Below, piece after piece: positions 1-4,883 of a DNA stretch of 12,645 nucleotides. The notes below the pieces were generated by a model. That model had not been told where the DNA came from, did not search any database, and saw only the letters and a list, made by a program, of their open reading frames with translations. Both the position numbers and the translations under genes were made by a program. Position 1 is the stretch's first letter. Each line of letters begins with the position of its first letter. This stretch comes from Nitrospirota bacterium (GTDB lineage: Bacteria > Nitrospirota > Thermodesulfovibrionia > Thermodesulfovibrionales > Magnetobacteriaceae): NCBI GenBank assembly GCA_015233485.1, contig JADFXO010000077.1, positions 1-12,645 on the forward strand, in the 5' to 3' direction.

Positions 1-201
1 AGAAAGAAGACCAAGCGTTTTGCAAACAAACGAACCCGAAACGCTGTTGATGTTCCGAATGGGAAAGCGTATAGAAAGCTTTTCAACCCTTGGGACATTT
101 GCGATTACAGGTTTGGAATGATATACCCGCACATTGTATTTGTAAAAGGAAAGCAGGTTTTAATTACCGAAGATCGTCCGTGGAGGGTTAATTGCAAATA
201 A
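1..201 (+). CDS. 3' end of an unknown phage protein
   Basis: An open frame runs from the window edge to a TAA at 199-201 and gives 66 residues, so the start lies outside the window. The visible part is basic at its N-terminal side (RKKTKRFANKRTR) and continues with a mixed aromatic segment (NPWDICDYRFGMIYPHIVF). I see no motif that assigns a function. It is followed seven bases later by tRNA-Asp, so it probably ends the transcription unit that enters the tRNA array. The reading frame is uninterrupted and codon use resembles its neighbours, so I take it as real. Its function is unknown. Confidence 0.6.
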   Translation, partial: RKKTKRFANKRTRNAVDVPNGKAYRKLFNPWDICDYRFGMIYPHIVFVKGKQVLITEDRPWRVNCK

Positions 202-207
202 GTTTTG

Positions 208-284
208 GGGGCTGTAGTTCAACTGGTTAGAGCACCGGATTGTCAATCCGGAAGTTAGGGATTCGAGTTCCCTCGGCCCCGCCA
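208..284 (+). tRNA. tRNA-Asp(GTC)
   Basis: The sequence folds as a full cloverleaf. The acceptor GGGGCTG pairs with CGGCCCC, the anticodon stem CCGGA/TCCGG encloses a loop with GTC at 242-244, and the T-arm is AGGGA-TTCGAGT-TCCCT. The discriminator is G and the CCA is encoded. It is the first gene of the array and is separated by five bases from tRNA-Ser. Confidence 0.95.
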
Positions 285-289
285 TTTAT

Positions 290-377
290 GGAAGAGTGTC
301 CCGAATTGGTTAAGGGGCAGGTTTGCTAAACCTGTGTCCGTAAGGATATCCGAGTTCGAGTCTCGGCTCTTCCGCCA
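290..377 (+). tRNA. tRNA-Ser(GCT)
   Basis: Type II tRNA with a long variable arm. The acceptor GGAAGAG pairs with CTCTTCC, the anticodon stem is CAGGT/ACCTG and the anticodon GCT is at 325-327. The discriminator is G and CCA is encoded at 375-377. It reads AGC/AGU codons. Confidence 0.95.
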
Positions 378-385
378 TTTTTAAC

Positions 386-414
386 TTGACATAACCATTT
401 ATTTTTATTATATT
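386..414 (+). promoter_or_regulatory. sigma70-like promoter P1 (upstream of tRNA-Tyr)
   Basis: A perfect TTGACA at 386-391 is followed by a 17-bp spacer and TATATT at 409-414, inside the motif ATTATATTATG. The predicted start near 421 leaves about 12 nt before tRNA-Tyr. Four other places in the window carry the same arrangement, which makes this one more credible than a single AT-rich match. Confidence 0.75.
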
Positions 415-432
415 ATGATTAGAATAAATAAT

Positions 433-525
433 GGGTGCGAGGCTACTGTCGGCTGTGTGGCGACGGACTGTAAATCCGTTCTCTTACGAGTAACGTCGGA
501 GGTTCGACTCCTTCCGCGCCCACCA
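433..525 (+). tRNA. tRNA-Tyr(GTA)
   Basis: Type II tRNA with a long variable arm, as expected for bacterial tRNA-Tyr. The acceptor GGGTGCG pairs with CGCGCCC with one G-U, the anticodon stem is ACGGA/TCCGT, GTA is at 470-472 and the T-loop is TTCGACT. The discriminator is A and CCA is encoded at 523-525. Confidence 0.95.
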
Positions 526-540
526 TTTTAAGAAAGTGCT

Positions 541-723
541 ATGACACAAAAAGTAGATACTTCATTAAAGGATTCTTTGAAGGAGCATTGCAAGAACTGT
601 AAGAAGCACTCGTCACCTGTTTTTAACAAAGAATGCGTTGAATGTATGTTGAGATGGTATCCAGAAGATCATTCAGAGAAAATAAAGTATGAAGCAATGG
701 TTAAAAATGGAGTTTTGAAATGA
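541..723 (+). CDS. small Cys-rich zinc-finger-like protein
   Basis: A 60-residue orphan with two CxxC pairs (C17-KN-C20 and C32-VE-C35) in a lysine- and glutamate-rich chain, which suggests a small zinc-binding knuckle. The ATG follows tRNA-Tyr by 15 bases with only a weak purine stretch (AAGAAAG) as ribosome binding site. Its stop overlaps the start of the next gene as ATGA (720-723), a typical sign of translational coupling. This overlap and the paired cysteines are the main reasons to believe it. No family is recognised and function is unknown. Such Cys-rich miniproteins recur between the tRNAs of this window. Confidence 0.6.
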   Translation: MTQKVDTSLKDSLKEHCKNCKKHSSPVFNKECVECMLRWYPEDHSEKIKYEAMVKNGVLK

Positions 724-869
724 GCAACGAGTGCGATGGGCATGGTCTTCCCGAACCAGAAAGTGATGAGCAGAAAGAAGAATTTTGTCCCGTATGTGGT
801 AACGAGCTTTTATGCTATGGAGAATTTAATAGCTGTATGAGATGTGGGTGGAACGGAATAACGAAATAG
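720..869 (+). CDS. 49-residue zinc-ribbon miniprotein
   Basis: The start ATG overlaps the previous stop in an ATGA junction and the frame ends with TAG at 867-869. The 49 residues hold a compact zinc-ribbon pattern, CPVCGNELLCYG followed by CMRCGW, i.e. two CxxC knuckles about 13 residues apart after an acidic N-terminal tail. Such a ribbon could bind nucleic acid or a protein partner, but nothing in the sequence decides this. The coupled start, the ribbon motif and the close spacing to tRNA-Lys (four bases) make it a plausible real gene in the same transcription unit. Confidence 0.6.
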   Translation: MSNECDGHGLPEPESDEQKEEFCPVCGNELLCYGEFNSCMRCGWNGITK

Positions 870-873
870 TAAT

Positions 874-947
874 GGGTTTGTAGTTCAATGGTAGAATCGC
901 TGACTTTTAATCAGTTGATCTGTGTTCGATTCACAGCAGACCCACCA
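874..947 (+). tRNA. tRNA-Lys(TTT)
   Basis: The acceptor GGGTTTG pairs with CAGACCC, the anticodon stem is GCTGA/TCAGT with TTT at 906-908, and the T-arm CTGTG-TTCGATT-CACAG is perfect. The discriminator is A and CCA is encoded at 945-947. Confidence 0.95.
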
Positions 948-974
948 ATTTAACTGTAGAAAGGGTTTTGAGAA

Positions 975-1205
975 ATGAGTGACTTTGTTGATTTGAGTGT
1001 TATAAATATGGTTGCTGAACCGTGTAGTTGTAAGCCAGAAGAGTGTACGGATTCACAATGTGCCCTTGATTGTTCTCAATGTGTAAGAAGTCTTGCTCGT
1101 AATGGTATAGTTGATACGAGACCATGTGATTCCTGTGAAGGTTATACTTGGCATCTCGAAGGTAAGTGTCTGAAATGTAATTCAGATCACAAAAAACCGA
1201 ACTAA
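975..1205 (+). CDS. Cys-rich small protein, possible zinc-binding
   Basis: A 76-residue protein with eleven cysteines: C17xC19, C24, C29, C33xxC36, C51xxC54 and C65xxC68, plus C-terminal histidine and lysines. The spacing suggests two or more zinc knuckles. The ATG at 975 has only a weak upstream purine run (AGAAAGG) with a spacing that is too long to be ideal. The gene lies between tRNA-Lys and tRNA-Leu(CAA) and has no recognisable relatives that I can name. The dense regular CxxC pairs argue against a chance frame. Function unknown. Confidence 0.6.
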   Translation: MSDFVDLSVINMVAEPCSCKPEECTDSQCALDCSQCVRSLARNGIVDTRPCDSCEGYTWHLEGKCLKCNSDHKKPN

Positions 1206-1243
1206 CGGGTATTTAGATCAATTGATATGGTAGGCTGAATCAA

Positions 1244-1325
1244 GCCAGCATGTTGAAACTGGTAGCCAAGCAAGTTTCAAAAACTTGTGCCGAAAGGTGT
1301 GGGGGTTCAAGTCCCTCTGCTGGTA
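1244..1325 (+). tRNA. tRNA-Leu(CAA)
   Basis: Type II tRNA. The acceptor GCCAGCA pairs with TGCTGGT (first pair G-U), the anticodon stem CAAGT/ACTTG encloses CAA at 1278-1280, and the variable arm is TGCCGAAAGGTGT. The discriminator A1325 is followed by CTT, so CCA is not encoded. Confidence 0.93.
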
Positions 1326-1330
1326 CTTAT

Positions 1331-1411
1331 GGGTGTATGGTGGAATGGTAGACACGTCGGTTTTAGAAGCCGATGCCGAAAGGTGTAAGGGTTCAAATCC
1401 CTTTATACCCA
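1331..1411 (+). tRNA. tRNA-Leu(TAG)
   Basis: Type II tRNA. The acceptor GGGTGTA pairs with TATACCC, the anticodon stem is TCGGT/GCCGA with TAG at 1364-1366, and the variable arm resembles that of the preceding Leu tRNA. CCA is not encoded. Five bases separate it from tRNA-Leu(CAA). Confidence 0.93.
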
Positions 1412-1419
1412 CTACTTAA

Positions 1420-1500
1420 TAGTTTGTGGTGTAATGGCAGACACGCTGATTTCAGATGTCAGTGGGATTCGTCCAGTGAAGGTTCAAGTCCATAAATATG
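1420..1500 (+). pseudogene. degenerate tRNA-Leu(CAG)-like gene
   Basis: The D-stem GTGT/ACAC and the anticodon stem CTGAT/GTCAG with CAG in the loop are intact, and the D-loop matches tRNA-Leu(TAG) closely. The T-arm has two mismatched pairs around TTCAAGT. In the standard register the acceptor strands (1420-1426 and about 1495-1501) do not pair and would run into the next tRNA. I read it as a decayed gene, although maturation by repair or editing cannot be excluded. Confidence 0.55.
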
Positions 1501-1585
1501 CGAACGTGTCGAAACTGGTAGACGCATCAGCTTAAGGGGATGGCGGGGAAACCCTGTGGAGGTTCGAGTCATCTCGTTCGTACCA
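1500..1585 (+). tRNA. tRNA-Leu(AAG)
   Basis: The acceptor GCGAACG pairs with CGTTCGT, the variable arm has GGG-GAAA-CCC, and CCA is encoded at 1583-1585. The anticodon loop is TTAAGGG, with AAG at 1534-1536. There are mismatches: one G-A pair in the anticodon stem, one weak D-stem pair and one mismatch in the T-stem. An A34 leucine tRNA is rare in bacteria. The gene assignment is firm, its activity less so. Confidence 0.8.
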
Positions 1586-1596
1586 TAAGGAGAATT

Positions 1597-1950
1597 ATGA
1601 AGTGCAGAAATCTTTATTGCTTACATAATTTGAAGAACTGTGATACTGAGCTTGAAAGCTGGAACGATACCGATTGTGCAATGTATAGTATCGACCCTTT
1701 TAGCGACGAGAATCCAACCGGGTTTGATGTTACAGAGTGCAAGGCAAGAAAAAGGTACGAGTACAAAAAGGGCGTTTTTATGATAGATTACGATAAACTT
1801 AAGAAGGGTGATTTGTTCTTTGTGCCTCATGTTTTTGATACGAAGAGTTGTAAAACAGTTTATCGGAATGTAAAAAAGGTTGGACTGAATGTTACGATCC
1901 AAAAAATGACTTTGGATGGAACAAGTGGTGTTCAAATAAAGATTTTATAA
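1597..1950 (+). CDS. unknown small protein with Cys-rich N-terminus
   Basis: I chose the ATG at 1597 because AAGGAG lies at 1587-1592, five bases upstream. Earlier in-frame starts fall inside tRNA-Leu(AAG). The 117-residue product has cysteines at 3, 8, 15, 27 and 48, which could form a metal site. Its lysine-rich C-terminal half (from MIDYDKLKKGDLFFVPHVFD) predicts mixed strands. The phrase LKKGDLFFVPHV looks like a small beta-barrel opening, but this is only an impression. It lies between two tRNA genes. No family recognised. Confidence 0.7.
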   Translation: MKCRNLYCLHNLKNCDTELESWNDTDCAMYSIDPFSDENPTGFDVTECKARKRYEYKKGVFMIDYDKLKKGDLFFVPHVFDTKSCKTVYRNVKKVGLNVTIQKMTLDGTSGVQIKIL

Positions 1951-1975
1951 TACGTCTATGTAATTGACCATATAA

Positions 1976-2048
1976 GCCTCGATAGCACAACTGGGAGTGC
2001 AGCAGATTCTTAATCTGAAGGTTCTGTGTTCGAGTCACAGTCGGGGCA
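1976..2048 (+). tRNA. tRNA-Lys(CTT)
   Basis: The acceptor GCCTCGA pairs with TCGGGGC, D-stem GCAC/GTGC is perfect, and the anticodon loop TTCTTAA gives CTT at 2009-2011. The T-arm CTGTG-TTCGAGT-CACAG is perfect. The discriminator A is followed by TTT, so CCA is not encoded. One G-A mismatch sits at the base of the anticodon stem. Confidence 0.9.
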
Positions 2049-2072
2049 TTTTGTAGAAAGAATATTAAGAAA

Positions 2073-2154
2073 GGCCGTGTGGTGAAACTGGTAGACGTGG
2101 AAGCCTTAAAAGCTTCTGTCGAAAGACGTGCCGGTTCGAGTCCGGCCACGGCCA
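2073..2154 (+). tRNA. tRNA-Leu(TAA)
   Basis: Type II tRNA. The acceptor GGCCGTG pairs perfectly with CACGGCC, the anticodon stem is GAAGC/GCTTC with TAA at 2107-2109, and the T-arm is CCGG-type around TTCGAGT. CCA is not encoded. Confidence 0.95.
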
Positions 2155-2241
2155 TTTAATCCAAGAGTTCAGCTCGCAGTTTCCGTTTTTGAAGTATATT
2201 AGTAGTGTGAATGACATTTTAACACTACACAAGGAGGAAGT

Positions 2242-3255
2242 ATGTTGATTAAAAAAGTTGAAGTAAAAGGTAAACTGCGACATCTTTCTGGTTTTAAAAA
2301 GCAAGAAGCTGATCCAAGGGATTTTCTTTTCCGGTCGTCTCCAGAGCTGACTGGAGCATCGGTAGTAACGTCAGCAAATTTACTGCAAAACAATTTGCCG
2401 ATAGTAGACCAAGGAGAGTTAGGGAGTTGCACGGCTAATGCACTTGCCGGTCTTGTTGGTATCAATGAAGTTACGTCATGGAAAAAGGTTCAACAGGTAA
2501 GAACAAACCCAGTTCCAACAGTTGTTTCAATGGTTATTTTAAGCCCTGATGGGAAAACTCTTGAAGTAATAAGTACGATTAAAAATTTCATCGTTCCTGT
2601 TCCGACTCCAGCGCCTGCTCCGGCACCGACTCCGACACCAAGTTCCCCGATTTTGGCAAGCAGATTGTATGAGTATTATAATGCTCGTTTTATTGAAGGA
2701 ACTGTTTCCGAAGACTCCGGGGCGACGATTCGAGATACAATTAAAGCTGCGGCACAGTATGGGGTTGCGCACGAAAGTCTCTGGCCTTATAATATAGCAC
2801 AATTTGCAGTTAAGCCACCGCAGTCGGTTTATTCCGAAGCCGCAATGCATTTGATTGCAAGTTATCATTCTATTAATGACGGTGATTTGTCAAGCATAAA
2901 GGCTGCGATAATTTCAGGGTTTGGAGTTGAGTTCGGTTTTAATGTTTACTCAAGCTTTTTGTCTGATGCTGTTGCCAATACAGGGATTGTGCCGTTGCCC
3001 AATGTAAGCGCCGAAGCGCTTGAAGGTGGACATGCTGTGGTGATTGTTGGTTTTGACGATGCCACACAGAATTTTCTTGTAAGGAATTCGTGGGGAATTG
3101 ATTGGGGATTATTGCAGACTGGAACTTCTGCTCCGATTTTTAATAGTAGTCGTCTGACTGCTCCGGGATACTTTTTAATGCCATACTCTTATGTAGGGAA
3201 TTTGTCGCTTGCATCAGATTTTTGGGTTGTAGTTTCAAATGTTCTTAATTCGTAA
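2242..3255 (+). CDS. papain-like (C1 family) cysteine peptidase
   Basis: The 337 residues carry the full C1A catalytic set: Gln57 and Cys63 in DQGELGSCTANA, His264 in GGHAVVIVGFDD and Asn282 in RNSWGIDWG. Family hallmarks such as LYEYYNARFIEG, DSGATIRDTIK and the final DFW also match the C1 peptidases found in phages and bacteria. A segment of about 58 residues (80-138) that ends in a Pro-Ala-Thr run (119-136) is inserted between the cysteine helix and the rest of the domain. There is no signal peptide and no recognisable propeptide. The start is well supported by AAGGAGGA just upstream. It may act in virion maturation, host protein turnover or at the cell envelope; the sequence does not decide. 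The prediction of an active peptidase is strong. Confidence 0.88.
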   Translation: MLIKKVEVKGKLRHLSGFKKQEADPRDFLFRSSPELTGASVVTSANLLQNNLPIVDQGELGSCTANALAGLVGINEVTSWKKVQQVRTNPVPTVVSMVILSPDGKTLEVISTIKNFIVPVPTPAPAPAPTPTPSSPILASRLYEYYNARFIEGTVSEDSGATIRDTIKAAAQYGVAHESLWPYNIAQFAVKPPQSVYSEAAMHLIASYHSINDGDLSSIKAAIISGFGVEFGFNVYSSFLSDAVANTGIVPLPNVSAEALEGGHAVVIVGFDDATQNFLVRNSWGIDWGLLQTGTSAPIFNSSRLTAPGYFLMPYSYVGNLSLASDFWVVVSNVLNS

Positions 3256-3361
3256 GTGCGCTTTCGTTATATGTGCCCATAACAGAATAGAAAATCTTGA
3301 GTTAATGGAAATGAAAGAGCATGTAAAAAATAATGTTGTTAATGTGTATTTGAAGAAATAA
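3239..3361 (+). CDS. possible 40-residue ORF
   Basis: An ATG at 3239 overlaps the end of the peptidase gene by 17 bases in another frame, and the frame ends with TAA at 3359-3361, one base before tRNA-Arg(TCT) begins. The product starts MFLIRKCAFVICAHNR and becomes lysine-rich. There is no Shine-Dalgarno sequence. It fills the only space between the two genes, which is a weak argument for a coupled mini-gene. It may equally be chance. Confidence 0.25.
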   Translation: MFLIRKCAFVICAHNRIENLELMEMKEHVKNNVVNVYLKK

Positions 3362-3362
3362 C

Positions 3363-3436
3363 GCCCTCACAGCTCAACTGGATTAAGCAACGGATTTCTA
3401 ATCCGTAGATTGTTGGTTCGAGTCCAACTGAGGGTA
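3363..3436 (+). tRNA. tRNA-Arg(TCT)
   Basis: The acceptor GCCCTCA pairs with TGAGGGT (first pair G-U), the anticodon stem ACGGA/TCCGT encloses TCT at 3397-3399, and the T-loop is TTCGAGT. CCA is not encoded. It reads AGA/AGG codons. Confidence 0.94.
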
Positions 3437-3476
3437 TTTCTAATCAGAAGGCTCCGCGTTCGAGTCCTTTTGGGCA
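3437..3476 (+). pseudogene. 3'-half tRNA remnant (Arg-type)
   Basis: The stretch reads like the 3' half of a tRNA: TCTAATCAG as the end of an anticodon arm, a short variable loop, a GTTCGAGTCC T-loop and a degraded acceptor strand ending GGGCA. No 5' half precedes it. It begins with ATTTCTAATC (3436-3445), which is an exact copy of 3394-3403 inside tRNA-Arg(TCT), so it was probably made by recombination between tRNA repeats. Confidence 0.6.
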
Positions 3477-3490
3477 TATTTGAAATAAAC

Positions 3491-3564
3491 GCCCTTGTAA
3501 CGCAAATGGATAGAGTACTGATTTCCTAAATCAGCGGTTCCCGGTTCGAGTCCGGGCAAGGGTA
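3491..3564 (+). tRNA. tRNA-Arg(CCT)
   Basis: The acceptor GCCCTTG pairs with CAAGGGT (first pair G-U), the anticodon stem CTGAT/ATCAG is perfect with CCT at 3525-3527, and the T-arm CCCGG-TTCGAGT-CCGGG is perfect. CCA is not encoded. Confidence 0.95.
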
Positions 3565-3585
3565 TTTATACAAGGAGAATGTATC

Positions 3586-3624
3586 ATGGAAAAGTACGTT
3601 TTTCGACTATGGAGGAGTGTGTAA
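3586..3624 (+). CDS. 12-residue SD-led leader ORF
   Basis: AAGGAG at 3572-3577 is ideally placed for the ATG at 3586, which opens a frame of only 12 codons (MEKYVFRLWRSV) and stops one base before the ATG of the HNH gene. It may be a leader peptide for translational coupling or a remnant of a truncated gene. Part of its sequence, GGAGGA, also serves as the SD of the HNH gene. Confidence 0.35.
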   Translation: MEKYVFRLWRSV

Positions 3625-3625
3625 C

Positions 3626-4192
3626 ATGGAATCGGTTATTGTATTAAACAGGAATTTTGAATACTGGACAGAGGTGAACTTGCGGAAGGTTCTTAAGTGG
3701 CTTGTACAGGAGAAGATCGAAATTGTCTTGGTTGACGAGTCCAAGGAGATTGGCTCTATTGAGTACAGAATCAAGATGCCACTTGTCGTTCGCCTAATGA
3801 AGTTCGTTGGTTTTAGGCCAAAAAGCGAGAAGATTCCATTTAGTACGGAAGCGGTTTTTAACCGAGACGACAATACTTGTCAGTACTGGCACTTTGACGA
3901 AAAAGGCAAGAAGTTCAAGTACAAGTGCAATACGGACGACAGGACTCTTGACCATGTTTTTCCAGAGTCAAGGGGCGGAAGGAAGACTTTTGAGAACTCT
4001 GTATGCGCTTGCCGTAACTGTAACGAACGTATCAAGAAGAACAGAACGCCAGAGGAAGCTGGAATGGAGTTGATTCGCAAGCCAGTTGTTCCACACAGGG
4101 ACAAGAACTCTTTTGTGATTATGAGGTTTGCTTTCAACCCGAAGAAGCTTTCTCACAAGAAGTTCATTGAATGGTATCGTGGTGGAGTTTAA
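3626..4192 (+). CDS. HNH endonuclease
   Basis: This 188-residue protein follows the layout of a widespread bacterial and phage HNH family. A small N-terminal domain (VIVLNRNFEYWTEVNLRKVLKWL, residues 4-26) is followed by LPSVIRL-like MPLVVRLMKFV and the HNH core: TLDHVFPESRGG with Asp109-His110, Asn124 and the CACRNCNERI knuckle (Cys129, Cys132). The conserved tail RTPEEAGM is also present. The first zinc knuckle is unusual: instead of CxxC there is Cys85 and, after a short insert, Cys101. The ATG at 3626 has GGAGGA at 3611-3616; a GTG at 3617 is too close to that site. The enzyme probably nicks or cuts DNA as a free-standing mobile gene among the tRNAs. Confidence 0.88.
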   Translation: MESVIVLNRNFEYWTEVNLRKVLKWLVQEKIEIVLVDESKEIGSIEYRIKMPLVVRLMKFVGFRPKSEKIPFSTEAVFNRDDNTCQYWHFDEKGKKFKYKCNTDDRTLDHVFPESRGGRKTFENSVCACRNCNERIKKNRTPEEAGMELIRKPVVPHRDKNSFVIMRFAFNPKKLSHKKFIEWYRGGV

Positions 4193-4193
4193 G

Positions 4194-4268
4194 GAAGCAC
4201 AGTCTAATAGGTTTTTGGATACCTGATTCTCATTCAGGAGATTGTGGGTTCGACTCCGCTACGGAGTA
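4194..4268 (+). pseudogene. scrambled tRNA-Glu(CTC)-like gene
   Basis: A perfect anticodon arm (CCTGA-TTCTCAT-TCAGG, anticodon CTC at 4229-4231) and a weak D-arm (GTCT/GGAT) are present. The 5' end reads GGAAGCA and pairs with no downstream strand. The following T-loop-like segment merges into the hairpin ACTCCG-CTA-CGGAGT. A matching Glu-type 3' end is found only at 4287-4314. The arrangement suggests a tRNA-Glu broken by an insertion or by rearrangement. Confidence 0.55.
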
Positions 4269-4274
4269 ATTTTT
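4253..4274 (+). terminator. terminator-like hairpin
   Basis: A perfect 6-bp stem ACTCCG/CGGAGT with a 3-nt loop is followed by AA and five T. This is the shape of a short intrinsic terminator. It lies within the broken tRNA-Glu and before tRNA-Met. The stem is short, so activity is uncertain. Confidence 0.35.
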
Positions 4275-4314
4275 CAACCCGTTAATCGGAGTTCGATTCT
4301 CCGCAGAAGCACCA
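4275..4314 (+). pseudogene. 3'-half tRNA remnant (Glu-type acceptor)
   Basis: The fragment has a perfect T-arm (CGGAG-TTCGATT-CTCCG), an acceptor strand CAGAAGC, an A discriminator and an encoded CCA, but no matching GCTTCTG 5' strand nearby. It is probably the displaced 3' half of the tRNA-Glu just upstream. The heptamer GAAGCAC of its 3' end recurs at the 5' end of the scrambled gene. Confidence 0.6.
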
Positions 4315-4318
4315 TTTA

Positions 4319-4392
4319 GGGTTGTTATCACAATTGGTTAGTGATCCTCGCTCATAACGAGTAATATGGGAGTTCAAATCTCTCACAACCCA
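4319..4392 (+). tRNA. tRNA-Met(CAT) or tRNA-Ile(CAT)
   Basis: The acceptor GGGTTGT pairs perfectly with ACAACCC, the D-stem is TCAC/GTGA, and CAT is at 4353-4355. A G1-C72 pair excludes a typical initiator. Elongator Met and a lysidine-modified Ile tRNA cannot be separated by eye. CCA is not encoded. Confidence 0.88.
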
Positions 4393-4402
4393 AATAAATA
4401 TC

Positions 4403-4430
4403 TTGACAAATTATATTTTTTGATTATATT
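4403..4430 (+). promoter_or_regulatory. sigma70-like promoter P2 (tmRNA)
   Basis: TTGACA at 4403-4408, a 16-bp spacer and TATATT at 4425-4430 within ATTATATTATA. The predicted start near 4438 precedes the mature tmRNA 5' end by about 16 nt. Confidence 0.75.
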
Positions 4431-4453
4431 ATAAATAGTTCTTTGGAAAATTT

Positions 4454-4804
4454 GGGGGTGTACTGGTTTTCGACATTTGGGATGAAGCCAGAAATGCACG
4501 CAGAGGACTCCAGTTGGCCTCTTTAAAAATCTGGAAACGTATAAATGCAGAAGACTACTCTTTTGCCAAAGTCGCCTAACTAAAGGCGGCGAGTCAATGG
4601 TGAGTGTCATTGTAGCCAAAGGCTTGTTTAAAATGACTTGGGGAGCGAAGAGCTTGTGAGAGAAGCGACCGACATTACGCTACAAGCCGTCTTATGACAG
4701 ATTTTGCAGGATGCTTGGTCAATAGACGTAATTGAAACCTGATAAGCGCGTAGACTTTCTGATGGATTTTCACTTGCACGAGGGTTCGACTCCCTCCACC
4801 TCCA
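4454..4804 (+). ncRNA. ssrA: tmRNA
   Basis: A 351-nt one-piece tmRNA. Its 5' end, GGGGGTGTACTGGTTTTCGAC, is the classic tmRNA opening. GGGGGTG (4454-4460) pairs with CACCTCC (4797-4803), and the 3' end has a perfect T-arm GAGGG-TTCGACT-CCCTC. The tag frame probably resumes at GCA 4547 and encodes AEDYSFAKVA, then TAA at 4577 and a second in-frame TAA. The stop lies in the loop of a GTCGCC/GGCGGC hairpin, as in known tmRNAs. CCA is not encoded. It rescues stalled ribosomes and marks the unfinished protein for proteolysis. The tag ends in KVA instead of the usual LAA. It has its own promoter (P2). Confidence 0.93.
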
Positions 4805-4825
4805 CTTAATTCCTAAAAATATTCA

Positions 4826-4854
4826 TTGACAGATGGCTACTAAATTATTATATT
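4826..4854 (+). promoter_or_regulatory. sigma70-like promoter P3
   Basis: TTGACA at 4826-4831, a 17-bp spacer and TATATT at 4849-4854 (motif ATTATATTTATA). The predicted start is about 4861, directly at an AAGGAG (4862-4867). It would serve the endonuclease gene and possibly the structured region behind it. Confidence 0.7.
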
Positions 4855-4883
4855 TATAATTAAGGAGAAATCAATGAATTGGA

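Noticed and set aside
1218..1412. Minus-strand open frame across tRNA-Leu(CAA) and tRNA-Leu(TAG)
   Set aside because: It is the complement of two well-folded tRNAs; the apparent protein (GFEPLHL type) is a familiar tRNA shadow.
1964..1986. TTGACC before tRNA-Lys(CTT) as a -35 box
   Set aside because: No -10 box follows; the tRNA begins within the expected spacer.
1892..2155. Minus-strand open frame over tRNA-Lys(CTT) and tRNA-Leu(TAA)
   Set aside because: Also a tRNA shadow; no ribosome binding site and no protein family.
2160..2241. Promoter before the papain-like gene
   Set aside because: A TATATT occurs at 2195-2200, but no TTGACA-like element stands at a suitable distance.
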